The position numbers and the translations under genes are program-made. DNA of 29,416 bases from NCBI GenBank assembly GCA_041659105.1, contig JBAZYX010000041.1:1-29416 (forward strand). Reading direction: 5' to 3'. This document shows positions 22,079 through 28,865 of the stretch, piece by piece. Within the stretch, counting starts at the first letter, position 1; each line of letters starts with the position of its first letter. The notes below the pieces were generated by a model, which worked only from the letters and a program-made list of their open reading frames with translations, was not told where the DNA came from and did not search any database. Origin of the DNA: CAIUKV01 sp041659105. GTDB lineage: Bacteria > Actinomycetota > Acidimicrobiia > IMCC26256 > PALSA-555.

Positions 22079-22879
22079 CTACGCGGCGTTGGTGCGCGCC
22101 ATCTCCCGGCGCTGGGGGAAGTGGTCCGCGACCGCGAAGTGCAGGGTCGGGCGCTCGTCCCAGATCGCGACGTCGCCCTCCGCCCACTCGTACCGCACCT
22201 GGAAGCCCGGGTGCTCGCAATGCCGGAACAGGAGGTCGAGGAGCGCGTCGCTCTCGGCGGGGTGCAGGCCGACGATGCGGCGCGTGAACCCTCGGTTCAC
22301 GTAGAGGTGTCGCCGGCCGGTCGCCGGGTGCGTCCGCACGACCGGGTGCTCGGCGCCGGGGCACAGCTCGGCCGCCTTGCGGACGAGGTCCTCGCCCGAC
22401 TTGGTGAGGAACGCGGTGCCGCGGCCCATGTCGTGGAACGCGACCAGCCCGTCGAGCATCGCCTGCATCGTGGGGGACAGCGCGTCGTACGCGGCGTAGG
22501 TGCTGGCCCAGATCGTGTCGCCACCACGCTCGGGCATCTCGATCGCGCGCAGCATGCCGTAGGTGGGCGGCGCGGGGTCCCAGCTCACGTCGGTGTGCCA
22601 CTCGTCCTGGAACGGCGGGTGCTCCTGGTCGTCCACGATGTGGCCGACGGTGCTCTCGGTGATCCCACTCGCGCGTGCAATCGGGTGGACGTAGTCGTCC
22701 CCGAAGCGCCGGATCAACGCGAGCTGGTCGGCGTCGGTCAGCTCCTGCGCGGGGAGGAACACCACGAGGTGCTCCGAGAGCGCGTCGTGCAGCGCGGCGA
22801 ACGTGGCGTCGTCGACGGCGCGGAGGTCGACCCCGGTGATCCGGGCCCCGATCGCGGTGTTGAGCGGCTGGACCTGCAT
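22079..22879 (-). CDS. TauD/TfdA-family 2-oxoglutarate/Fe(II) dioxygenase
   Basis: A 266-residue dioxygenase of typical TauD length. The iron triad is H95-x-D97 (DEWHTDVSW) and H247 (RPTLHFAVADH), with the 2OG carboxylate residues T122 (GGDTIWASTYAAY) and R257/R258 in the C-terminal QRREM. The N-terminus IGARITGVDLRAVDDATFAALHDALSEHLVVF (landmarks GARITGVDL and LVVFLPAQEL) is family-typical. Relatives oxidise taurine, other alkylsulfonates, alkyl sulfates (AtsK) or phenoxyacetates. It is divergent from an arylsulfatase with 70 bp between starts, which suggests an organosulfur substrate; that is inference. ATG 22879 is preceded by CAGGCT-N6 and no ribosome site; the longer open frame to 23062 overlaps the sulfatase gene and is rejected. 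Confidence 0.93.
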   Translation of the reverse strand: MQVQPLNTAIGARITGVDLRAVDDATFAALHDALSEHLVVFLPAQELTDADQLALIRRFGDDYVHPIARASGITESTVGHIVDDQEHPPFQDEWHTDVSWDPAPPTYGMLRAIEMPERGGDTIWASTYAAYDALSPTMQAMLDGLVAFHDMGRGTAFLTKSGEDLVRKAAELCPGAEHPVVRTHPATGRRHLYVNRGFTRRIVGLHPAESDALLDLLFRHCEHPGFQVRYEWAEGDVAIWDERPTLHFAVADHFPQRREMARTNAA

Positions 22880-22885
22880 GCCCGC

Positions 22886-22921
22886 AGCCTGCCACGTCCC
22901 CGGGGGACCCGGAAGTAGGGT
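22886..22921. promoter_or_regulatory. Divergent promoters of TauD-type gene and sulfatase
   Basis: On the minus strand CAGGCT (22891-22886) stands 6 nt before the dioxygenase ATG. On the plus strand TAGGGT (22916-22921) would give a ~22-nt leader for the sulfatase. One gene looks leaderless and the other leadered from the same 70-bp gap. Motif positions seen; activity inferred. Confidence 0.4.
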
Positions 22922-22949
22922 GCGCGGCGCGCCGAGACGGGGGTTGGTG

Positions 22950-25247
22950 ATGACGGCGGAACGTGGGTATCCGGGCTTCGGCGGACGGGTCGGCCGCACC
23001 TTTGCGGGGTCGGAGGGATGGTGGCCGGCGCGGGCCGCGCCCCCGGCCGACGCGCCCAACATCGTGGTCGTGCTCGTCGACGACCTCGGCTACAGCGACC
23101 TCGGGTGCTACGGCAGCGAGATCCACACCCCCAACGTCGACGCCCTCGCCGCGCGCGGCGTGCGGTTCACGAACTTCCACTCCGCGCCGATGTGCTCGCC
23201 CACGCGCGCCGCGCTCCTCACGGGCTGCAACCCGCATGCGGCCGGGTTCGGCACGGTCGCCCACGTCGACGCCGGCTTCCCCGGCTACGCGATGGAGCTC
23301 GGTCCCGACGTCGCCACGATCGCCGAGGTCCTGCGCGACCAGGGCTACTCCACGCTGATGGTGGGCAAGTGGCACCTCGCGAAGGACTCTGACTGCTCGG
23401 CGTCGGGTCCGCAGCACTCCTGGCCGTGCCAACGCGGCTTCGACCGCTTCTACGGGATCCTCGACGCGTTCACGAACCTGCACCACCCGCATCGCATCGT
23501 CGAGGACAACCACCTCGTCGATGTCGACCGCTACCCCGACGGCTACTTCTTCACCGACGACCTCACCGACCACGCGATCTCGATGATCCGCGAGCGCAAG
23601 GCGTCGAACCCCGAGAAGCCGTTCTTCCTCTACTTCGCGCACGGCGCCGTGCACGCGCCGCTCCACGCCAAGCCGGAGGACGTCGAGAGGTACCGCGGCC
23701 GCTACGACGAGGGCTGGGACGCGCTGCGCGAGGCGCGCTGGCGCCGCCAGCAGGAGCTCGGCCTGATCCCCGCGGGGCTCCCGCTCCCGGCCCGCAATGC
23801 CGAGGCGAACCACGACGTGCAGGCGTGGGACGACCTGTCCGACCGCGAGCGCGCCGTGTTCTCCCGCCACATGGAGGTCTTCGCGGGGATGGTCGACAAC
23901 GTCGACCAGAACCTCGGCCGGCTCCTCGATGAGCTCGAGGCGATGGACGAGCTCGACAACACGATCGTGATCTTCACGTCCGACAACGGCGCCTCGCGCG
24001 AAGGTGAGCGCGTCGGCACCACCGCGTACTACGTGCACCTCCTCGCGGGCGACGACCTCGACGCCGACTACGCCCGCCTGGAGCTCATCGGTGGTCCGCA
24101 GACCACCCCGCACTACCCGCGCGGCTGGGCCATGGCGGGCAACACGCCGTTCCGTCTCTACAAGATCAACACGCACGCGGGTGGTCACTCGGTGCCGTTC
24201 GTCTTCTCGTGGCCCGCGCACCTCGAGCACCTCGCGAACCAGATGCGCGACCAGTACGCGCACGTCACCGACGTGATGCCGACCCTGCTCGACCTCCTCG
24301 GCCTGGAGCGCCCCGCCGAGCGCAGCGGGCACGACCTTCGCCCGCTTGCGGGTGCGAGCATCCAGCCGATCCTCCGCGACCCCGACGCGCCGACGGCCCA
24401 TATCGAGCAGCTCTACGAGATGAACGGGCACCGGGGCTTCTACCGCGACGGCTGGGAAGTGGTCACCCTCCACCAGCCGATGACGCCGTTCACCGACGAC
24501 GAGTGGGAGCTGTACCACCTCGCCGAGGACCCCAACGAGCTCCACGACCTGCGCGCGCAGGAGCCCGAGCGGCTGCGCGAGCTCGCCGCGGCGTGGGAGG
24601 ACGCGGCCTGGGCCGAGCAGGTGTACCCCCTCGACGAGGGGTCGTTCATCAAGTACCTCCAACGCCCCGAGCGCAGCGACGTGTACCGCACGCCGGTGAC
24701 GATCCGGCCCGGGACTCCCACGCTCGAGCGGTGGCGATCGGTCCAGCTGATCTGGTACCGGGGCGTCACCGTCGAGGTGTCCCTCGACTCGGCCGCCGGC
24801 GACCGGGGCTACCTCGTGGCCCACGGCGACCAGGGCGCGGGCTACGGCCTCTACGTCCTCGACGACGAGCTGTGGTTCGTGCACAACGACGGGCGCGGCC
24901 AGATGCGCGAGTGCTCGGGCGGCCGGCTCGCGCCGGGGCCCCGCCGGGTCGAGCTCGTGATGACCGCGCCGGGCAAGACCGTGTGGGACGTGGCCCTGCG
25001 GGTCGACGGGCAGGTCACGGGCGAGCTCGGCGGTGTGCCGATGCTGTTCGGCATGGCGCCGTTCGAGGGGATCGACGTCGGGATCGACCGGCGGTCGCCG
25101 GTGTCGTGGAGCATCTACGAGCGCTTCGGCCCGTTCCCGTTCACGGGCACGCTGCACTCGGTGCGCTACGTGCCCGGCGACCTCGCGCCCGACGCGCCCG
25201 ACACGATGATCGATCTGCTGCGCCAGATGGGGTCGCAGTTCGAATGA
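22950..25247 (+). CDS. Arylsulfatase (Cys-type, formylglycine-dependent) with C-terminal jelly-roll-like domain
   Basis: A 765-residue type I sulfatase. N-terminal metal aspartates D44/D45 (VVLVDDLGYSD), the signature C82-S-P-T-R (MCSPTRAALLTG) whose cysteine becomes formylglycine, VGKWHLAK, FFLYFAHGAVHAP and IFTSDNGAS are all present. A lamin-G-like beta-rich tail (about 580-765; GYLVAHGDQGAGYGLYV, WDVALRVDGQVTG) resembles the tail of long mycobacterial AtsA-type sulfatases. It would hydrolyse sulfate esters. There is no signal peptide, so it is probably cytoplasmic. The required formylglycine-generating enzyme is not in the window. Its stop overlaps the next gene's start (ATGA). A GTG directly before ATG 22950 is an alternative start. 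Confidence 0.95.
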   Translation: MTAERGYPGFGGRVGRTFAGSEGWWPARAAPPADAPNIVVVLVDDLGYSDLGCYGSEIHTPNVDALAARGVRFTNFHSAPMCSPTRAALLTGCNPHAAGFGTVAHVDAGFPGYAMELGPDVATIAEVLRDQGYSTLMVGKWHLAKDSDCSASGPQHSWPCQRGFDRFYGILDAFTNLHHPHRIVEDNHLVDVDRYPDGYFFTDDLTDHAISMIRERKASNPEKPFFLYFAHGAVHAPLHAKPEDVERYRGRYDEGWDALREARWRRQQELGLIPAGLPLPARNAEANHDVQAWDDLSDRERAVFSRHMEVFAGMVDNVDQNLGRLLDELEAMDELDNTIVIFTSDNGASREGERVGTTAYYVHLLAGDDLDADYARLELIGGPQTTPHYPRGWAMAGNTPFRLYKINTHAGGHSVPFVFSWPAHLEHLANQMRDQYAHVTDVMPTLLDLLGLERPAERSGHDLRPLAGASIQPILRDPDAPTAHIEQLYEMNGHRGFYRDGWEVVTLHQPMTPFTDDEWELYHLAEDPNELHDLRAQEPERLRELAAAWEDAAWAEQVYPLDEGSFIKYLQRPERSDVYRTPVTIRPGTPTLERWRSVQLIWYRGVTVEVSLDSAAGDRGYLVAHGDQGAGYGLYVLDDELWFVHNDGRGQMRECSGGRLAPGPRRVELVMTAPGKTVWDVALRVDGQVTGELGGVPMLFGMAPFEGIDVGIDRRSPVSWSIYERFGPFPFTGTLHSVRYVPGDLAPDAPDTMIDLLRQMGSQFE

Positions 25248-26476
25248 GCGCGCCGGCGTTCCCCGAGGGGCGTGAGCCGGCGGCGGCGGTGCTCGCGGAG
25301 CTCGACGCGCGCCTCGCGCGCGACCCCGACGTCCTCGGCGCGCGCCTGTTCGGCCTCGTGTACCCGACCGGTCGGCCCGAGGTCGAGGACCTACTCGCGG
25401 CGGTGAACCGCCGCTACTTGTTCCACAACGCGTTGAACCCGTTCAAGTTCCCCGAGATCGCCGCGCTCGAAGCCGAGGTCGTCGGGATGACCGGCGCCCT
25501 CCTGCACCTGCCCGAGGGTGGGGGCGGCTCGATGACCTCGGGCGGCACCGAGTCGATCCTCATGTCGATGCTGGTCAACCGCGAGCGGGCGCGGTCGCGG
25601 GGCGTGGACCGTCCGCAGATCCTCGCGCCCGTCTCGGCCCACCCGGCGTACGCGAAGGCCGCGCACTACTTCGGCCTGGAGGTCGTGCCGGTGCCGCTCG
25701 ACGCGTCGTACCGCGCCGACGTCGACGCCGCGCGTGCGCTGATCGGGCCGGACACGGCGGTCGTCGTCGCGTCGGCGTTCAGCTACCCGTACGGGATCAT
25801 GGACCCGGTGACGGACCTCGCCGCGCTCGCCGCCGAGCACGGTGCGGCGTGCCACGTCGATGCCTGCATCGGCGCGTTCGTGCTGCCGTTCCTCGAACGG
25901 CTCGGCGTCGACGTCGGGCCCTGGGACTTCCGGGTCAGTGGTGTCACCGAGATCTCGGCCGACATCCACAAGTACGGCTACGCACCGAAGGGCGCGTCGG
26001 TCGTGCTGCACCGCGACCCCGACTGGTTCGGGCACCAGGTGTTCCTCTACGACCGGTGGCCGTCCGGGCTCTACGGCTCGCCGGGGGTGGCCGGCGCACG
26101 GGCCGCCGCCCCGATCGCCACGGCCTGGGCGGTCCTGCGCCACCTCGGCCTCGACGGCTACCTCGACATCGCCGGCGGCCTGCTCGCCACCACCCGGGCG
26201 TTCCGGGCCGCGCTGGACGCGATCCCCGAGCTCGCGATCGTGGGCGATCCCATCGGTCCCGTGCTCGCGTTCACATCGTCCCCCGTCGATCCGGCCGCGG
26301 TCGGCGACGCGATGGACGACCGGGGCTGGCACCTCAACCGCATCGTCGACCCGCCCGGGCTGCACCTGATGCTGTCGCCGGCTCACGGGGATGTGCTCGA
26401 CGCCCTGGTCGCCGATCTGCGCGCGTCGGTGGCCGATCCGGGGACCGCGCGCGGCGGCGCCGTCCGCTACTCCTGA
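25244..26476 (+). CDS. Sphingosine-1-phosphate-lyase-like PLP enzyme (group II decarboxylase family)
   Basis: A 410-residue fold-type I PLP protein. Landmarks are FGLVYPTG, HNALNPFKFPEIAALEAEVV, GSMTSGGTESILMS (PLP-phosphate loop, ~97-106), H133 (SAHPAYAKAA, stacks on PLP), D196 (CHVDACIGAF) and the Schiff-base lysine K243 (SADIHKYGYAPKGASVV). This pattern is that of S1P lyase (Dpl1/SGPL1) and its bacterial relatives rather than glutamate decarboxylase. It cleaves or decarboxylates an amino-containing substrate. No membrane anchor is present. The ATG overlaps the sulfatase stop (ATGA), so both are made together, suggesting a sulfated amino-alcohol or sphingoid-type substrate; this is inference. 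The gene's end is 9 bp from the convergent zinc-ribbon gene. Confidence 0.9.
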   Translation: MSAPAFPEGREPAAAVLAELDARLARDPDVLGARLFGLVYPTGRPEVEDLLAAVNRRYLFHNALNPFKFPEIAALEAEVVGMTGALLHLPEGGGGSMTSGGTESILMSMLVNRERARSRGVDRPQILAPVSAHPAYAKAAHYFGLEVVPVPLDASYRADVDAARALIGPDTAVVVASAFSYPYGIMDPVTDLAALAAEHGAACHVDACIGAFVLPFLERLGVDVGPWDFRVSGVTEISADIHKYGYAPKGASVVLHRDPDWFGHQVFLYDRWPSGLYGSPGVAGARAAAPIATAWAVLRHLGLDGYLDIAGGLLATTRAFRAALDAIPELAIVGDPIGPVLAFTSSPVDPAAVGDAMDDRGWHLNRIVDPPGLHLMLSPAHGDVLDALVADLRASVADPGTARGGAVRYS

Positions 26477-26485
26477 TCGGGGAGG

Positions 26486-26857
26486 TCAGGCGGCGTCGGT
26501 GTCGCGGGTGCGCGTCGAGGGCGTGGTGCCGAACTGGCGCTCCTCGAGCTGCGCGAGCTGGTCGTCGTACCAGCCGTAGCTCGGCTGCCCGGTCGCCCTC
26601 GCCTCGGCCTGGGCCGCCGCGACGAGACGGGGGAGCAGCAGCTGGAGCGCGTACGCGTCGTCTTCCTCGACCAGCACCTGCACGGTGCCGATCCACTCCG
26701 AGTGGTGGCGCCCCTGGTACTCGCCCGGTGCGTCGACGTGGCCGGTGGGGCGGTGCTGGCACCAGTCGCACCGGTCGCCGAAGCCGATGACGATGCCGCA
26801 GCGGCGGCAGCGCGTGGCCTTGAACGTGCGAACCGAGATGTGGTCGGTGATGCTCAT
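26486..26857 (-). CDS. Hypothetical zinc-ribbon protein
   Basis: A 123-residue protein. C17-x2-C20 and C30-x2-C33 (TRCRRCGIVIGFGDRCDWC) form a treble-clef or zinc-ribbon-like site. The rest is a region without known motif: a hydrophilic turn with HHSEW, then a hydrophobic strand VQVLVEEDDAYALQLLLPRLVAAA and a Tyr/Gln-rich tail (SYGWYDDQLAQLEERQ). It looks soluble and could bind nucleic acid or a protein partner, but no homologue is recalled. ATG 26857 is the first in-frame start; no clear ribosome site precedes it. It lies between the sulfatase/lyase operon (convergent) and PlsY (divergent), with no obvious functional link to either. Confidence 0.7.
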   Translation of the reverse strand: MSITDHISVRTFKATRCRRCGIVIGFGDRCDWCQHRPTGHVDAPGEYQGRHHSEWIGTVQVLVEEDDAYALQLLLPRLVAAAQAEARATGQPSYGWYDDQLAQLEERQFGTTPSTRTRDTDAA

Positions 26858-27001
26858 GCTCGACGTCCGGGTTGTCAGGATCGCCCAGTCTGACGCCGGT
26901 TCGGGTCCGCGCGCCAGCGGGCCCCGCGCGGGTGTTGCCTTGTGTGGTTGGTGTGGCCAAAGTTTGTTCTGAGGGTTGCCCCGGGGGCCAGAATGCACGC
27001 G
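26858..27001. other. Divergent intergenic region, zinc-ribbon / PlsY
   Basis: At 144 bp this is the longest gap in the window. A stretch near 26935-26975 (rich in GT and TTTG) is less GC-rich than its surroundings. A CAGACT hexamer on the minus strand (26892-26887) could serve the zinc-ribbon gene, and CAGAAT at 26989-26994 serves PlsY. No stable hairpin or RNA gene was recognised. Confidence 0.4.
26989..26994 (+). promoter_or_regulatory. Leaderless-type hexamer (CAGAAT) before plsY
   Basis: CAGAAT is followed by 7 nt and ATG 27002, nearly the same context as the tag promoter (CAGGAT-gcacgg-ATG versus CAGAAT-gcacgcg-ATG). A weak TTGTTC at 26964-26969 lies 19 bp upstream. Confidence 0.4.
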
Positions 27002-27601
27002 ATGCCTCCCCTCGGCGTGTTGCTGGTCGCCTTCCTCGCGGGGAGCATCCCCTGCTCGAACATCGCCGCCCGGGTCACGCGGGGCGTCGACCTGCGGGCG
27101 GTGGGGACGGGCACGGTGTCGGGCACGTCGCTGTACCGGGTCGCGGGGTTCCCCCCGCTCGCGCTCGCCGGGATCGCCGACGTCGCCAAGGGTGCGCTGG
27201 GGCCCGCGCTCGCGGGGTCGGGTCGTCCCGGCCTCGCCGCGCTGGCCGGCGGCGCCGCCGTGATCGGGCACAACTGGTCGCCGTTCCTGCGGGGCGCGGG
27301 CGGGCGGGGGATCGCGCCCGCCCTCGGCGCGCTGCTGGTGCAGGCCTGGCCGGGCGCCGTGCTGCTGCTCCTCGGGCTCGTCGTCGGGAAGGCGTTCGGC
27401 CAGACGGGCCTCGGTGGCTTCGTCGCGGAGGCCGCCCTGGCACCGGCGCTGCTCGTGGTCTGCGGTGGGTCCGCCGCGCGGGCGGGCCTGGCCGTCGTGG
27501 TGCCGATGCTCGTGAAGCGCGTGATGGGCAACGGGCGACCCCGCGAGCCGGGGATGCACGCGTACGTGACCCGGTTGCTCTACGACCGGGAACCTGCGTG
27601 A
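27002..27601 (+). CDS. plsY: PlsY-like glycerol-3-phosphate acyltransferase, divergent
   Basis: A 199-residue membrane protein with about five helices. GSIP (14-17), GVDLRAVGTGTVSGTSLYRVAG (landmarks GVDLR and SLYRVAG), D60..K63-G and GHNWSPFL (89-96) follow PlsY order. PlsY transfers acyl from acyl-phosphate to glycerol-3-phosphate, starting phospholipid synthesis. But the usual GSGNIGATN reads GTGTVSGTS, and the phosphate-binding GGKG loop reads GGRG (100-103). The loss of the Asn and Lys suggests altered activity or a non-canonical paralogue. ATG 27002 gives the standard start close to GSIP; ATGs at 26942 and 26993 are in frame but overlap the predicted promoter. The MFS gene follows 22 bp later. 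Confidence 0.75.
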   Translation: MPPLGVLLVAFLAGSIPCSNIAARVTRGVDLRAVGTGTVSGTSLYRVAGFPPLALAGIADVAKGALGPALAGSGRPGLAALAGGAAVIGHNWSPFLRGAGGRGIAPALGALLVQAWPGAVLLLLGLVVGKAFGQTGLGGFVAEAALAPALLVVCGGSAARAGLAVVVPMLVKRVMGNGRPREPGMHAYVTRLLYDREPA

Positions 27602-27623
27602 CCTCCGCAGGAGCCACGGTCCG

Positions 27624-28865
27624 GTGAGCGTCGGCGACCTCGTCCGCCGCCGCGGGTTCCGCGACCTGCTGGTCGGCCAGGGGGTGTCCTCCCTCGGCGA
27701 CTGGATGGGGACGATCGCGTTCATGGCGCTCGCCCTCGAGCTCACCGGATCGCCCACGGCCGTGGGCGGGATCCTGACCCTGCGCCTGCTCCCCGCGATC
27801 GTCGGCGGGCCGCTCGCGGCCCGTGCGGTGCGGGCCTGGGACCGCCGCACCACCATGCTCGTGATGGACGTCGTGCGCGCCGTCCTGATCGCGCTCGTGC
27901 CCCTGATCCGTGCGGTGTGGTGGGTCTACGTGCTCGCGTTCCTCGTCGAGGTGGCGAGCATCGTGTTCCTCCCCGCCCGCGACGCGTCGATCCCCGACCT
28001 CGTCGACGAGCCGGACCTCGCGGTGGCGAACGGGCTGGTCCTGGGGTCGTCGTACGCCACGATCCCGCTCGGCGCGGCCGCGTTCGCGCTCGTCGCCGCG
28101 GTGCCGCACGCCTCGCCCCTCGACCGCCCCTTCGCGCTGGTGTTCTGGATCGACGCGCTCACGTTCCTCGTGTCCTACCTGTGCATCCGGCGCCTCACGA
28201 TGCTCCCGTCCCGCGCGATCGACGCGCCGGGCGAGGAGCCGGTCCGCTTCCGGGCCGCGCTGCGCATCCCGCTCGTGCGGGCCGTGCTCCCGGCGACCGC
28301 GAGCGTCGCGCTCGGCCTCGGCGCCCTGTTCTCGCTCGGCATCGTGTTCGTGAGCGACGTGCTCGACGCGAGCGACACGCAGTTCGGCGTCCTCATCGCG
28401 CTGTTCGGGGTGGGTGCGGTCGTCGGCCTCGGGGTGCTCCAGCTCCGGCGCGGCCGCGACCCGGTGCACGAGACGCGCCTCGGCGTCGCCGTGATCGGTG
28501 CGGTGGTCGCAGGCTTCAGCCTCGCGGGGTCGCTCGCACTCGCGTTCCTCGGCGCGGTGGGATTCGGCGCGGCGGCCGCGTTCACGCTCGCGTCGGGGAT
28601 GGGCGCGCTCCAGTCGAAGCTCGACGGCGATCGCCGCGTCGTCGCGTTCGCGGTCTTCCACGTGGTCATCCGGATCGGACTGGGCGTCGCGGCGATCGCG
28701 GCGGGCCTGGCCGGCGACCTGCTCGGCACCGTCCACTGGCCGCTGGTCGGCGACCTCGAGCCGGCCCGGCTCGTGCTGCTGTGCTCCGGTCTCCTCATCC
28801 TCGGCAGCTCGGTGCTCGTGCGCGAGCATGCGCCCCCCGCCCCCGGACCGGAGCCCGCCGCATGA
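27624..28865 (+). CDS. MFS transporter (EntS/MFS_3-like exporter)
   Basis: A 413-residue major facilitator with about twelve hydrophobic helices. The N-terminal pattern FRDLLVGQGVSSLGDWMGTIAFMALALELTGSPTAVGGI (landmarks LVGQGVSSLGDW and LTGSPTAVG) and the conserved AWDRRTTMLVMDVVRAVL loop between helices 2 and 3 are typical of the MFS_3 group that includes the enterobactin exporter EntS. Helix 5 region FLPARDASIPDLVDEPDLAVANGL also matches. It likely exports a small molecule by proton antiport; substrate unknown. GTG 27624 follows GCAGGAG by 10 nt. The stop overlaps the start of the DegV gene (ATGA), so they are translationally coupled. The final residues are Pro/Ala-rich and cytoplasmic. Confidence 0.88.
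   Translation: MSVGDLVRRRGFRDLLVGQGVSSLGDWMGTIAFMALALELTGSPTAVGGILTLRLLPAIVGGPLAARAVRAWDRRTTMLVMDVVRAVLIALVPLIRAVWWVYVLAFLVEVASIVFLPARDASIPDLVDEPDLAVANGLVLGSSYATIPLGAAAFALVAAVPHASPLDRPFALVFWIDALTFLVSYLCIRRLTMLPSRAIDAPGEEPVRFRAALRIPLVRAVLPATASVALGLGALFSLGIVFVSDVLDASDTQFGVLIALFGVGAVVGLGVLQLRRGRDPVHETRLGVAVIGAVVAGFSLAGSLALAFLGAVGFGAAAAFTLASGMGALQSKLDGDRRVVAFAVFHVVIRIGLGVAAIAAGLAGDLLGTVHWPLVGDLEPARLVLLCSGLLILGSSVLVREHAPPAPGPEPAA

Noticed and set aside
21954..25157. A 1067-codon open frame on the minus strand, antisense to the sulfatase and running into the TauD gene in another frame
   Set aside because: Typical mirror frame of GC-rich coding: Arg/His/Val/Glu-rich low-complexity product with no motifs, while the plus strand encodes a complete sulfatase.
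27075..28829. A 584-codon minus-strand open frame opposite plsY and the MFS gene
   Set aside because: Highly charged Glu/His/Arg-rich shadow; the plus strand has clear transmembrane proteins.
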